Shown here in pieces: positions 44,200 to 52,721 of a DNA stretch of 64,000 nt. The notes under the pieces were generated by a model that saw nothing but the letters and a program-made list of their open reading frames with translations, searched no databases and was not told the DNA's origin. Numbering within the stretch: the stretch's first letter is position 1; the number at the start of each line of letters is the position of its first letter. The DNA is from Candidatus Fraserbacteria bacterium (GTDB lineage Bacteria > Bipolaricaulota > Bipolaricaulia > RBG-16-55-9 > JAJCYT01), in assembly GCA_029262795.1 (NCBI GenBank), contig JAJCYT010000023.1, positions 25,955-89,954 on the forward strand, given 5' to 3'. The position numbers and the translations under genes were made by a program.

Positions 44200-45249
44200 T
44201 TGACCACCAAGAAACTCCGAACATTTCTTGTTAAGTACTGGTTGTACGGCCTGTTGGTCATTGCGCTGTTGGTCGGGGCGCTTTTCTGGTGGATTCAACC
44301 AACACTATTACAGCAATTTGTCAACGCCTATGACAAAGCAGGCACGGAAAAACGAGAGGTCTTTGAAACCTTCCTCCCTATTCTAGGCGTGGATGTGCTG
44401 CTGGATTTTGTTGAAACCAGATTTCCTCAGTGTCATAGTCAAGCTCACGAATTGGGGCGAACCATCTTTTCGCAAAGCGCTTCGTTGGAACTCGCCTTGG
44501 ATATGTGCAGCCATCGTTGTACCTCAGGATGTATGCACGGGGTTGTGTTGGAAGCATTTCGCGAAAAAACATTCAATGAAGTCTCGTCACAACTCAACGA
44601 TTATTGCAGTCTGGATCAGATGGCCACCCAGTACAAGCCTGGCAACTGCGCGCACAGTTTGGGACACGCCTTGATGTTTGCGGCTCAATACGACATAGAA
44701 AAAGCCCTCCGTGGATGCGAGCAATTCCAACACCAAGCCATGCAATACTATTGCGCCACCGGTGCATACATGGAGTTCTTCTCAGCAGGCAGCCAGGCAC
44801 GCACATCGTTTCATGATCCATGCGCCCGCGATGACACCTATCCCGCTGCTTGTTATCGCTATCGTTTGCTTGAGTTGATGGTTGTCTTCGGTGAGGGCTG
44901 GCTTGAAGAAAAGCTTGAAAATATCGTTTCGGAATGTACGCAGCTCACTGCTTTGGCGCGTTGGGGCTGTTTTTCTGGACTCGGCAACGCGGCGCGTATT
45001 GTCGCCATGAAACACCCTGCTCGACTGCGTCAACTCTGTGGTCAGGGTGATCTGACAGATCAGACCATGTGTATCGAAGGGGCTGTTGAAAAGTGGACCG
45101 ATTACGATACTCAACAAGCCCGCAATGCTTGCCTTCAGCTTGACGATCCATTGGCCCAAATCTGTGTAGAAGCCACGCAAAACGGTATGTATCATCTGGA
45201 CAAAGCAACCTTAAAGTATTATCTGTCTGATGAATCAAATATGCAGTGA
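44200..45249 (+). CDS. Membrane-anchored Cys/His-rich protein, unknown function
   Basis: 349 residues from TTG 44200 (AGGA upstream; nearby ATGs are out of frame). One transmembrane segment at ~13-34, then an extracytoplasmic domain. Conserved-looking clusters are CHSQAHELGR, CSHRCTSGCMHGVVLEAF, GNCAHSLGHALM, CATGAYMEFF, PAACYRYRLLE and RWGCFSGLGNAAR: a series of C-x-H-x-x-G-H and C-x-x-G-x-x-M/H units spaced by ~40 residues. I do not recognise a named family. Candidate metal- or haem-binding or disulfide-rich repeat fold. Confidence 0.7.
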   Translation: MTTKKLRTFLVKYWLYGLLVIALLVGALFWWIQPTLLQQFVNAYDKAGTEKREVFETFLPILGVDVLLDFVETRFPQCHSQAHELGRTIFSQSASLELALDMCSHRCTSGCMHGVVLEAFREKTFNEVSSQLNDYCSLDQMATQYKPGNCAHSLGHALMFAAQYDIEKALRGCEQFQHQAMQYYCATGAYMEFFSAGSQARTSFHDPCARDDTYPAACYRYRLLELMVVFGEGWLEEKLENIVSECTQLTALARWGCFSGLGNAARIVAMKHPARLRQLCGQGDLTDQTMCIEGAVEKWTDYDTQQARNACLQLDDPLAQICVEATQNGMYHLDKATLKYYLSDESNMQ

Positions 45250-45310
45250 ACCTTTCCAAAACATCTAAAAATATAAAAGTGACTTCACCGTAATGTGTGA
45301 GTGAGCCATT

Positions 45311-45733
45311 TCAATCTTCTAAATAAATTGAATTGCCGGGGTATTTTGCAAGCCCTGTTTTATGTTTTTTAAATCCAAGTTTGTAATAAAATTCTTCAGC
45401 GACAAATGACGATGTTAGGCCGAATAAAAGCTTTTCATCTTCATTCATAAGTTCCTGCATAATTTGTCTTCCAACACCTTTTTTTTGTAAAGCTGGAAGC
45501 ACTGCAACATCATGGATCCATCCATAACAAACACCATCAGATATCATTCTGGCTGCACCCACTATTTTTTCGCCATCCCATACAGTCACCACTTTGTAGC
45601 TGTTAAGAAAAGCTTTTTTTATTTTGTCTAGATTTTTTTGTTTCCCCAGACCCACAACCCCATCGGTTTCGAAATAGAGATCAACCAGCGATTCCCAATT
45701 GATGACATCTGTTCCAGTTTTATATTCAAACAA
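45311..45733 (-). CDS. GNAT-family N-acetyltransferase
   Basis: 140 residues from TTG 45733 with AAGGAG nine bases upstream. GNAT motif A is plain: WIHDVAVLPALQKKGVGRQIMQELM (split, Q-x-x-G-x-G), followed by FYYKLGFKKHKTG. Very A+T-rich relative to its neighbours, so recent acquisition is possible. Substrate unknown. Confidence 0.85.
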   Translation of the reverse strand: MFEYKTGTDVINWESLVDLYFETDGVVGLGKQKNLDKIKKAFLNSYKVVTVWDGEKIVGAARMISDGVCYGWIHDVAVLPALQKKGVGRQIMQELMNEDEKLLFGLTSSFVAEEFYYKLGFKKHKTGLAKYPGNSIYLED

Positions 45734-45791
45734 TCTAATCTACTCCTTTATTCAAACAAGGGCTTTTCAATACTTCAAAATTGCCTAAAAC

Positions 45792-45913
45792 CTAACTGTT
45801 CTTAACCCACTTTCCATCCTTCATCACCACGGGAATATTGCCGTTGTTTTTCAAGGATCGGATATCGGCGATGGGATCAGTTTTGCTGATGATGAGATTG
45901 TCAGTCAATTGTC
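45792..45913 (-). pseudogene. 3' fragment of an amidohydrolase gene
   Basis: About 85% identical by eye to the 3' end of the amidohydrolase gene at 47674. It encodes LIISKTDPIADIRSL, then KNNGNIPVVMKDGKWVKNS and stop. The upstream part is missing. The gene at 46021 lies between this fragment and the intact amidohydrolase. Confidence 0.85.
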
Positions 45914-46020
45914 AGAAAAATCTTGCATCTCTTATACACTTTAAGGTGGAAATCTAAAAAGTACAACTTTACTAGATCAATCTTCATAAAATCATCAAAA
46001 CTTCTGAGGGAGGGCTCAGA

Positions 46021-47658
46021 ATGGACAAACTGATTGTTGCTTCAGTTTTGGTTTCGTTTGCAGTGCTGGCATTTTTCTATCTTGCACCGTTTGAGCGGGG
46101 CAGTGATGGCAAAATCGCGCTGTGTGAGGGGGAACCGAGCGAGATTGATTTGCAAATGCTGGAACGCTATTCGGAAATCGTCACGCTGTTTACCCATCAT
46201 GCAGACGACATCTGGAACGCCGATTATCGGCTTGACCAGGTGCCCTTGTTTGTGGTTCATGGACAGCCTGGCCAAACAGCAACCCACGGATACATTTTTA
46301 ATCACCCTGATATACAGTCAGTTGAAAATGTCTGCATAATGCCACAAACCCATGACAATGTGCCCGAAGTTTACAAACAGACGAAAATCTCCAAAGACAA
46401 CCCCATCAACACGCCGATCTACAATTTTGACTATGAACTGGGCGGCGCCAGCACCATGTTGATGAGCTACGTGCCTGACATGGCATTTTTTAACCCCGAG
46501 TTGTTCGACTGGCTTCTCATTACGACCCACGAAACTTTTCATCAATACCAGATGCACCACTGGGACTGGCTTCAGTTTGGGATCATTCCGAGCCTGGATT
46601 TCTTCCCTGTTGATGTGGAACTCATCGCCCTGACCCTGTTGGAGCAGGAGCTGATTAAAAGCGCGTTCACCACATCAGACAACGACATCCGGGACGCATC
46701 GCTCAAGCAACTTTACGCCGTCCGTGCCGCCAGACTCGAAGCTCATCCTGAACTCATTGACACGAACAAAGAGCATACCGAAGGCGCGGCACTCTATATC
46801 GAATTCCGCATCGTTGACATCACCGGGCGAGAGCCGGTGAACTTTTCCAGAAGCAACATTGTAGAGCGTTTGTCCCTGCTCTCTCAAGATTTTATGATAA
46901 GAAGCGCCCGTCAGGTTCTGTCATTCAACCGCTTGTACGGCACGGGTTCTGCCCTTGCACTGATCTTCGACGACATGGGAATGGGCTCCGACTGGCAATT
47001 GGCAGTGGATCAGGGCAAAACCTTCATGGATCACATCCAAGAACATTACACCATTTCGGAGGACGAACTCTCCGGTCTGATCGATGCGGCCAAAGCCGTG
47101 CATGATTATGAGGCACTCCGTTTTTGGGCTGAGGGGCTGGAAGACCTCATTCTGGCAGAGCCACCTCCCACGTCTACACCAACCGAATTGCCAATGCCGT
47201 ACGAACTTCCGGCGGAACCATCCGACATCAGCCTTTCACTCGACCAGGAAGCATTGCCAGAAGATCTCAGTGTTGCAGGCACCTACATCATCAACGCTGA
47301 AGATATCGATCCGGCAGAGGTTTTTCTCTACAGCACCGAAGGCGAAGCAGTCGAGGTGGTCGTTCTCGGCAATGAGGAGAATGAGACCCGTATCCACATT
47401 TCACCCACAAGCCACCCATCATTGGAGGCATGGTTTGAAAACGAGATGAAGCAGTCGCAACGCATCCCCGTCGTCGGCTTGCGCGAGTTTGAGGGCGTCC
47501 AATACGGCATCACCTACAGCGGCAACTCCTCGTTCATCAGCGCCAACAGCACGCTCATCTTTGTTATGGACGGCGCATTGGTTCACATCTTTGGACGCGC
47601 GCCGCTTGAGGATAAGCTGGCGGTCAGCCGCTTGCTGCTCGGCATGGGCGATAGCTAA
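46021..47658 (+). CDS. Membrane-anchored HExxH metallopeptidase-like protein
   Basis: 545 residues, ATG after GGAGGG. N-terminal signal anchor (residues 3-22). LLITTHETFHQYQM provides a zincin HExxH (HETFH) at ~residue 170, and TEGAALYIEFRIVD ~85 residues later could supply the third zinc ligand Glu. A Pro/Thr-rich linker (~380) precedes a C-terminal beta-rich domain (~400-545). Family not recognised; a periplasmic peptidase is likely. It is convergent with the intact amidohydrolase (15 bp apart). Confidence 0.72.
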   Translation: MDKLIVASVLVSFAVLAFFYLAPFERGSDGKIALCEGEPSEIDLQMLERYSEIVTLFTHHADDIWNADYRLDQVPLFVVHGQPGQTATHGYIFNHPDIQSVENVCIMPQTHDNVPEVYKQTKISKDNPINTPIYNFDYELGGASTMLMSYVPDMAFFNPELFDWLLITTHETFHQYQMHHWDWLQFGIIPSLDFFPVDVELIALTLLEQELIKSAFTTSDNDIRDASLKQLYAVRAARLEAHPELIDTNKEHTEGAALYIEFRIVDITGREPVNFSRSNIVERLSLLSQDFMIRSARQVLSFNRLYGTGSALALIFDDMGMGSDWQLAVDQGKTFMDHIQEHYTISEDELSGLIDAAKAVHDYEALRFWAEGLEDLILAEPPPTSTPTELPMPYELPAEPSDISLSLDQEALPEDLSVAGTYIINAEDIDPAEVFLYSTEGEAVEVVVLGNEENETRIHISPTSHPSLEAWFENEMKQSQRIPVVGLREFEGVQYGITYSGNSSFISANSTLIFVMDGALVHIFGRAPLEDKLAVSRLLLGMGDS

Positions 47659-47673
47659 AGCGCTGTTCAATAC

Positions 47674-48900
47674 TCAACCTTTAACCAGCTTCCCATCCTT
47701 CATCACCACGGGAATGTTGTCGTTGTTTTCCAGAGATCGGATATCGGCAATGGGATCGGTTTTGCTGATAATGAGGTCGGCAAGCTTGTCAGATTCCAAC
47801 GTACCCAGGTTATCCCAACCCAAACATTCGGCGGCAGTTTTGGTGGTGGCGACGATGGATTCCATTGGCGTCATACCGATATCGCACATCAGGCCCAACT
47901 CTCGAAGGTTGGTGCCGTGGGGCATCACGCCAGCATCGGTGCCCATCGCAATTTTGACCCCGGCCTTGTGGGCTTTTTCAATACTCATACGATGATCGTC
48001 CACCGTGGCTTTGGCTTTTTCCAAAGCCCAGGGCGGCACGCTGTCGGCCTGATCAATCACAGAAACGGGAGCCAATAAGGTTGGGACAAGATACGTGCCG
48101 TTTTTCAACATCAGTTCAATCGCTTCATCATCGAGAAAGATGCCATGCTCGATGGAATGAATGCCTGCACGAACGGCGGTTTTGATGCCTTCAGACCCTT
48201 GAGCGTGGGACATCACTTTCAATCCCTTGCGGAAGTTCGCTTCTTCAACCATCACACGCAATTCTTCTTCGCAATATTGCGTAAATTCAGGATGATCCGT
48301 GGGGCTGCCCACGCCGCCGGTGGAACACACTTTGATGATGTCAGCTCCGGCTCTCAAAATTTCACGGACTTTTTTGCGAACCTCTTCCACACCATCGCAC
48401 TGACCATCAGGGCGACCAGGATGTGGCACCAGCAATTCGAACTTAATGCCGGAACGCATCCAGAAATCGACGTGTCCGCCAGTGGTACTCACCACAGAAA
48501 TGCTGATCTGCAAGCGCGGCCCATCGACCAAACCTTTTTCTACAGCCACTTTGGTGCCAAGATCAGCCCCACCCGCATCACGCACGGAGGTCACACCGGC
48601 ATCGAGCGTTTTTCTCATGAAGTGAATGGAGTTGTAAAAAGACAATGAAAATGGGTTCAGCATGTGCTCCATCAAGTTCAACCCTTCAAACATGATGTGG
48701 ACATGCGTATCAATCATCCCAGGCATGATGAAACCGCCCTGAGCATCGATCTCGTTGACCTCGCCCTGTGGTTTTTTAACCTGATCTTGAGAGCCAACTG
48801 CCTGAATCACATTGTCTTCAATCAACACCGCCGCATTGGCGACTGGGTCGCCACCGTTGCCGTCAATCAGTGTGCCATTATGAATGTATGTATGCGCCAT
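47674..48900 (-). CDS. Metal-dependent amidohydrolase (prolidase/imidazolonepropionase-like)
   Basis: 408 residues, AGGAGG eight bases before the ATG. Metal-binding HxH is in MIDTHVHIMFEG; the carboxylated-lysine region is ADIIKVCSTGGVGS; further ligands are MSHAQG, SIEHGIFLDD and GTDAGVMPHG. This arrangement belongs to the Xaa-Pro/Xaa-Arg dipeptidase and related imidazolonepropionase-like branch. Cytosolic. Substrate uncertain. A diverged copy of its 3' end is at 45792-45913. Confidence 0.88.
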   Translation of the reverse strand: MAHTYIHNGTLIDGNGGDPVANAAVLIEDNVIQAVGSQDQVKKPQGEVNEIDAQGGFIMPGMIDTHVHIMFEGLNLMEHMLNPFSLSFYNSIHFMRKTLDAGVTSVRDAGGADLGTKVAVEKGLVDGPRLQISISVVSTTGGHVDFWMRSGIKFELLVPHPGRPDGQCDGVEEVRKKVREILRAGADIIKVCSTGGVGSPTDHPEFTQYCEEELRVMVEEANFRKGLKVMSHAQGSEGIKTAVRAGIHSIEHGIFLDDEAIELMLKNGTYLVPTLLAPVSVIDQADSVPPWALEKAKATVDDHRMSIEKAHKAGVKIAMGTDAGVMPHGTNLRELGLMCDIGMTPMESIVATTKTAAECLGWDNLGTLESDKLADLIISKTDPIADIRSLENNDNIPVVMKDGKLVKG

Positions 48901-49011
48901 GATGATAACCTCCTAGATGCTAAATAAAGGATAAAGTTTGTGTGCAGAGATTCCAAATCGACATCATAGAGAAAGTCTGTTTTAATGAATCCATTTTGCG
49001 GAGGCTGACGA

Positions 49012-49764
49012 TTGACCTTTAAAAACGCCCTGATCACCGGTGCGTCCAGCGGCATTGGTGAAGCGCTTGCGCTCGAACTGGCCAAGCGTGGATGCAATCT
49101 GGCACTAAATGCGCGACGGGTAGAACTGCTGGAACAACTCGCAGACAAAGCCCGAAGTCACGGCGTCAATGTCGAAATCTATCCCTGCGATACGGCTGAT
49201 CGACCTGCTGTTGAACAGGCTGCTCAACAAGCACTTGAAACATTTGGGCATTTTGACCTTGCCATTTTTAATGCAGGGATGGCCAGATATGTGTTTCCAA
49301 AAAAATTCAACGTGGATGAGATCGAACAACTGATCAATGTGAATCTGATGGGAGCCATTTACTGGACGGGCGCACTGTTACCTTCGATGCTGGAACGAAA
49401 ATCCGGCACACTCGCAGCCATGTCCAGCCTTGCCGGTTGCAGAGGATTGCCGACGGTGGCCAGTTACTCCGCAAGCAAAGCTGGGCTCAGCACATTTTTT
49501 GAAAGTCTTAGGGTTGATTTAAGAAGACACGGCATTCGCTCGGTGATCATCGAACCAGGCTACATACAAACCGCCATCATCGCTCACAACCCTGATGCGC
49601 CGTTTGTAATGAGCGCAGATCGCGCCGCAAGAATCATGATCAATCGGCTCGAAAAAGGCAAAACGGTGATCCGCTTCCCTTGGTCAACGGCCACTATGGT
49701 CAGGCTGATTAGAGCTTTGCCCAATTGGCTTTACGACAGAATTGCCTCAGCTGTTAGAAACTGA
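49012..49764 (+). CDS. Short-chain dehydrogenase/reductase
   Basis: 250 residues from TTG 49012, GGAGG seven bases upstream. Cofactor motif ITGASSGIGEALAL (TGxxxGIG), FNAGMARY (NAG), the catalytic Ser in AAMSSLAG and YSASKAG (YxxxK). ARR after strand 2 favours NADPH. C-terminal hydrophobic segment may associate with membrane. Substrate unknown. It overlaps the DUF922 gene tail-to-tail by 18 bp. Confidence 0.93.
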   Translation: MTFKNALITGASSGIGEALALELAKRGCNLALNARRVELLEQLADKARSHGVNVEIYPCDTADRPAVEQAAQQALETFGHFDLAIFNAGMARYVFPKKFNVDEIEQLINVNLMGAIYWTGALLPSMLERKSGTLAAMSSLAGCRGLPTVASYSASKAGLSTFFESLRVDLRRHGIRSVIIEPGYIQTAIIAHNPDAPFVMSADRAARIMINRLEKGKTVIRFPWSTATMVRLIRALPNWLYDRIASAVRN

Positions 49765-50427
49765 GGTGGGGTCGGTTTGAATTAAAAGACTTCTGATCTG
49801 GGCTTGCCAGCGTGTTTGTGCGGAGCGTACGGTGCCGTGGTTGGTTTCACGCTCATAACGTTCCTGCTCGGCAATGGCCTGATCACTCCATTGATTGATG
49901 AGTGCCTGAGCTGCTTCATCCAACGCGTTGAATGATTCGGTTTCTGCCTGTAAGCGATCATCGTTTTCCACGGTCACTTGCAACGCATTTAAATCTGAGG
50001 TCATACGACGTGCAAACACTTCGACCAAATCGAAATGGCCCTGCTCATGCGCCAGCAAATCACGGCTGAGTCTGCCTGATGCTGTGACCCAGGAAAATTC
50101 TTTGAGGAAAATGGCTTGAACCAAAGGGGTATCTAAACTGGCCACGCAACGCCAAGGCTGCCCAGAAGCCTGACTGCAATTGACCAGCATGCGATTCTGG
50201 CTCTGCCAGGACCACACTGTTTGCGCAGCGAAACGCCCACCGGCAGGGCTGGCCTGAAAATCGTCCCACACTAAAGGATCGTCCATGCTCCAGGTTTTAA
50301 TCGCGCTTTCGGTTTCAGAGGCATTTTCTTCGGCGGGTTCGCCTTCAATACCGGCCCAAACACTGCTTGAAAACAGCAATACAACCAAGAGCCAAATACA
50401 TTTTGTGAGCAAGGTCAACCGTTTCAT
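49747..50427 (-). CDS. DUF922-type secreted putative zinc protease
   Basis: 226 residues with a signal peptide ending in SSVWAG. The key segment LLAHEQGHFDLVEVFARRM contains the H-E-x-x-H motif of DUF922, a predicted zinc-dependent peptidase. The N-terminal W-x-x-DFQA strand motif also fits. Periplasmic or secreted. The 3' end overlaps the SDR gene. Confidence 0.82.
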   Translation of the reverse strand: MKRLTLLTKCIWLLVVLLFSSSVWAGIEGEPAEENASETESAIKTWSMDDPLVWDDFQASPAGGRFAAQTVWSWQSQNRMLVNCSQASGQPWRCVASLDTPLVQAIFLKEFSWVTASGRLSRDLLAHEQGHFDLVEVFARRMTSDLNALQVTVENDDRLQAETESFNALDEAAQALINQWSDQAIAEQERYERETNHGTVRSAQTRWQAQIRSLLIQTDPTSVSNS

Positions 50428-50512
50428 ATCAATCAGTTTAGCGAAACAGGCATGAATTACCTATGATCAATCAGTTAAAATAGGCTACAGATCGAATGAA
50501 AAAGAGATTCTT

Positions 50513-50950
50513 ATGCGCATCGACAAAAACAAATTGGGCTACATCTATCAAAACTGCCTGTCTCTGAGCGCCCGACGCATCAACCGCATTGTGTCCAAAA
50601 TATCGGACAATCATTTGCGCCCATTGGGGCTGAAAGGCAGCCAGACCAATATTCTGTTTTTGATTGCTTATGCCGATGCCGTTTACCCCAAAACCATCTC
50701 AAACATCCTTCATCTCGAAGCCTCCACCGTCAGCCGCAATGTAAAAATCATGCTCGACAACGGCTGGGTGGAAATCATTCCCGATGAAGATCAGCGTACT
50801 GCGCCACTACAACTCACCTCAGAAGGCAAGAAACTGGTCAAAAAAGCCATGAAAGCCTGGGATAAAGCACAACATGAAATCTCTGACTTATTAGGTCCAG
50901 AAGCCGTAAAATGTATCAATCAACTGGATGGTAAATTAAATCAGACTTGA
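50513..50950 (+). CDS. MarR-family transcriptional regulator
   Basis: 145 residues. Winged helix with recognition helix LEASTVSRNVKIMLDNGWVE and wing IIPDEDQRTAPLQLTSEGKKL, the MarR D-x-R wing. Likely a dimeric repressor responding to a small molecule. Start ATG with a weak AAGAGA. A second promoter begins inside its stop codon. Confidence 0.9.
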   Translation: MRIDKNKLGYIYQNCLSLSARRINRIVSKISDNHLRPLGLKGSQTNILFLIAYADAVYPKTISNILHLEASTVSRNVKIMLDNGWVEIIPDEDQRTAPLQLTSEGKKLVKKAMKAWDKAQHEISDLLGPEAVKCINQLDGKLNQT

Positions 50951-50975
50951 AATATTTAACCATTTGGTTTATAGT
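50947..50975 (+). promoter_or_regulatory. Predicted promoter with ArsR-type operator variant
   Basis: TTGAAA (50947-50952), 17 bp, TATAGT (50970-50975). The spacer carries ATATTTAACCATTTGGTT, closely matching the left half and centre of the ArsR operator at 23370. It faces a 440-bp stretch with no ORF. Confidence 0.5.
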
Positions 50976-51043
50976 TGTATATACAAAGATATGTTTCGGT
51001 AATTTGCTGATGCTTGTTTTTTTGTGAGTGCGACGGAAAGCGT

Positions 51044-51250
51044 GAAAGCATCCGACTTCGTGACTCCTCGGATGCTTTCCATCCTGGCCTATTCTTTGAG
51101 CAGAGATAGGCCCCCTTATGGTAGATTAGGGGGGACGAAGACCAGCTAACAACCATGCTATGATCTCATATTGTTAAGGTCTTCTGGTTTGCCAGTGAAC
51201 TTGGTGATCATTGGCAAACCACCTCCTAAAGTATGACATACGTGGTGGGG
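51044..51250 (+). ncRNA. Array of hairpins, candidate structured RNA
   Basis: Consecutive perfect or near-perfect stems: GAAAGCATCCGA/TCGGATGCTTTC (51044-51079), GGCCTAT/ATAGGCC (51086-51112), CCCCC/GGGGG (51111-51134), GAAGACC plus TAACAA pairing TTGTTA plus GGTCTTC (51137-51184), GGTTTGCCA/TGGCAAACC (51186-51220), and CCACC/GGTGG before TTTCTT (51219-51255). No ORF. The strand is assigned from the upstream promoter and is uncertain. Confidence 0.35.
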
Positions 51251-51295
51251 TTTCTTACAGGCATTCAAAACATTCTAGAATAAAATAAAAATTGA

Positions 51296-51382
51296 AAAGG
51301 CTTCAATCCCCCAACCCCCTTGATCTCAAGGGGGCACGATGAGGCTGTGAATATGCATTCTGAATAACGAATCAGATTTCTT
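51296..51382 (-). repeat. Dispersed intergenic palindromic repeat, short-loop variant
   Basis: Inverted orientation. Stem CCCCCTTGA / TCAAGGGGG, flanks AGGCTTCAATCC and AGGCTGTGAATATGCATTCTG match the copy at 63783 (GGGCTGCGAATATTCATTCTG). Confidence 0.75.
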
Positions 51383-51419
51383 TATAAAGGGGTGTTGGAA
51401 ATTTGAGAACAGCTAAAAG

Positions 51420-52715
51420 CTAAAGCCTTCCATGCAGCATGTCCAGCAAACGACCTAACAAACGATATCCATCCGCTCGAAGTCCATTGTGTTCGTATTC
51501 GCTGGTCATCCAGATTTTTGTGCCTTTGATTTGTTTCGAGGTTTCTTCCGAAAATTCTCGCTCTACATACATATCGTTGGCATAGACCGAAGCCACGACA
51601 GGCACTTCATTTTGAGCCAGCACATCCACATCGTAAAGCTTTGGCCAGTCTTCATATTCAGCCAGAATGTTGGCCGCTTCTTTGAGAGGGCGTAAATGTT
51701 CATAATCATCAAACATCCATGGATAGATCATCTCACCGGTGAAAAAGATCGGCTCACCCTGTTTGATCTCAAACATCGGATATTCGGATCGAACACGCTC
51801 CGCCGACCATTTCGTTGGGGTTTGCTGTGCATAAATCGCCTCATGCAAAATAGCGAAAATGGGATGCGTTTCAAAATGCTGAACGTTTTCCACTTCGCGC
51901 AAGAATTGGTAACTGAGCGTTTTGCCCGAAGCTGTTTCGACGAATGGATGATCCATTAAATAGTGGAATGTCTCAAACCCATCACTCATCCCAAACAAGA
52001 AACCGAGTTGCTGAAACCGCCGTGCCGTCAGCAATCCACCACCCGGCATTGGGGCTGGGTTCTCCATTAAGACTTCGGCAATCTCCCAAAGCTTTTCAGC
52101 ATCATCAGGATAACGTTCATAGTAGAGATGGTTTTTATCGATAACTCGTTGATACGTGGCCCGATACACTTCATCAGCAGAACATTCCAATGGCGGCAAC
52201 CCTGCGGTGACAATGGCCCCTTCCAGACCTTCAGGCGCAGCCGACAAATAGCGTGTGATGCAAAACCCGCCATAGCTTTGTCCCAAGGCGGTCCACTTTT
52301 CATTCTTACCAAGCAATTGAACACGAATCGCTTCGGCATCGCGAATGATATTGTCCGCCCGAAATTTTTTCAGATAATCCGCTTGCGCTTGCGGGGAGTT
52401 GAACTGAGAAAGCGTTTCATGCGTCACCGGTGTGCTACTGGCTGTGCCACGCTGATCGAGCAACAACACGCGATAATCCTCAATTGCTCGCTTGATCCAT
52501 CCGATACTCGGTTCAGGTCGGGGAGAGCCAGACCCTGGGCCGCCTTGAAAAAAAACAAGCCAGGGCAATGTTTGATCGACCTTATCAATCGAAACCACTT
52601 CGCGTGCAAAGATACTCAGTTGTTGATCTTTTGGCTTTGCATAATCCAGAGGCAATTCAAATCTGTGATCCTTTACCAGCATTCCTGGCAGTTTAAAGCT
52701 CGACATCACAGACAT
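51420..52715 (-). CDS. Proline iminopeptidase-like alpha/beta hydrolase
   Basis: 431 residues. Family motifs: FFQGGPGSGSP (oxyanion HGGPG-like), LLLDQRGTASS, nucleophile elbow GQSYGGF, and YEHNGLR with the catalytic His. This matches the S33 proline iminopeptidase group, which releases N-terminal proline from peptides. The start (52715 or 52706) is uncertain because the GGGGGG ribosome site lies very close to the first ATG. It ends a three-gene minus-strand unit. Confidence 0.85.
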   Translation of the reverse strand: MSVMSSFKLPGMLVKDHRFELPLDYAKPKDQQLSIFAREVVSIDKVDQTLPWLVFFQGGPGSGSPRPEPSIGWIKRAIEDYRVLLLDQRGTASSTPVTHETLSQFNSPQAQADYLKKFRADNIIRDAEAIRVQLLGKNEKWTALGQSYGGFCITRYLSAAPEGLEGAIVTAGLPPLECSADEVYRATYQRVIDKNHLYYERYPDDAEKLWEIAEVLMENPAPMPGGGLLTARRFQQLGFLFGMSDGFETFHYLMDHPFVETASGKTLSYQFLREVENVQHFETHPIFAILHEAIYAQQTPTKWSAERVRSEYPMFEIKQGEPIFFTGEMIYPWMFDDYEHLRPLKEAANILAEYEDWPKLYDVDVLAQNEVPVVASVYANDMYVEREFSEETSKQIKGTKIWMTSEYEHNGLRADGYRLLGRLLDMLHGRL

Positions 52716-52721
52716 ACCCCC

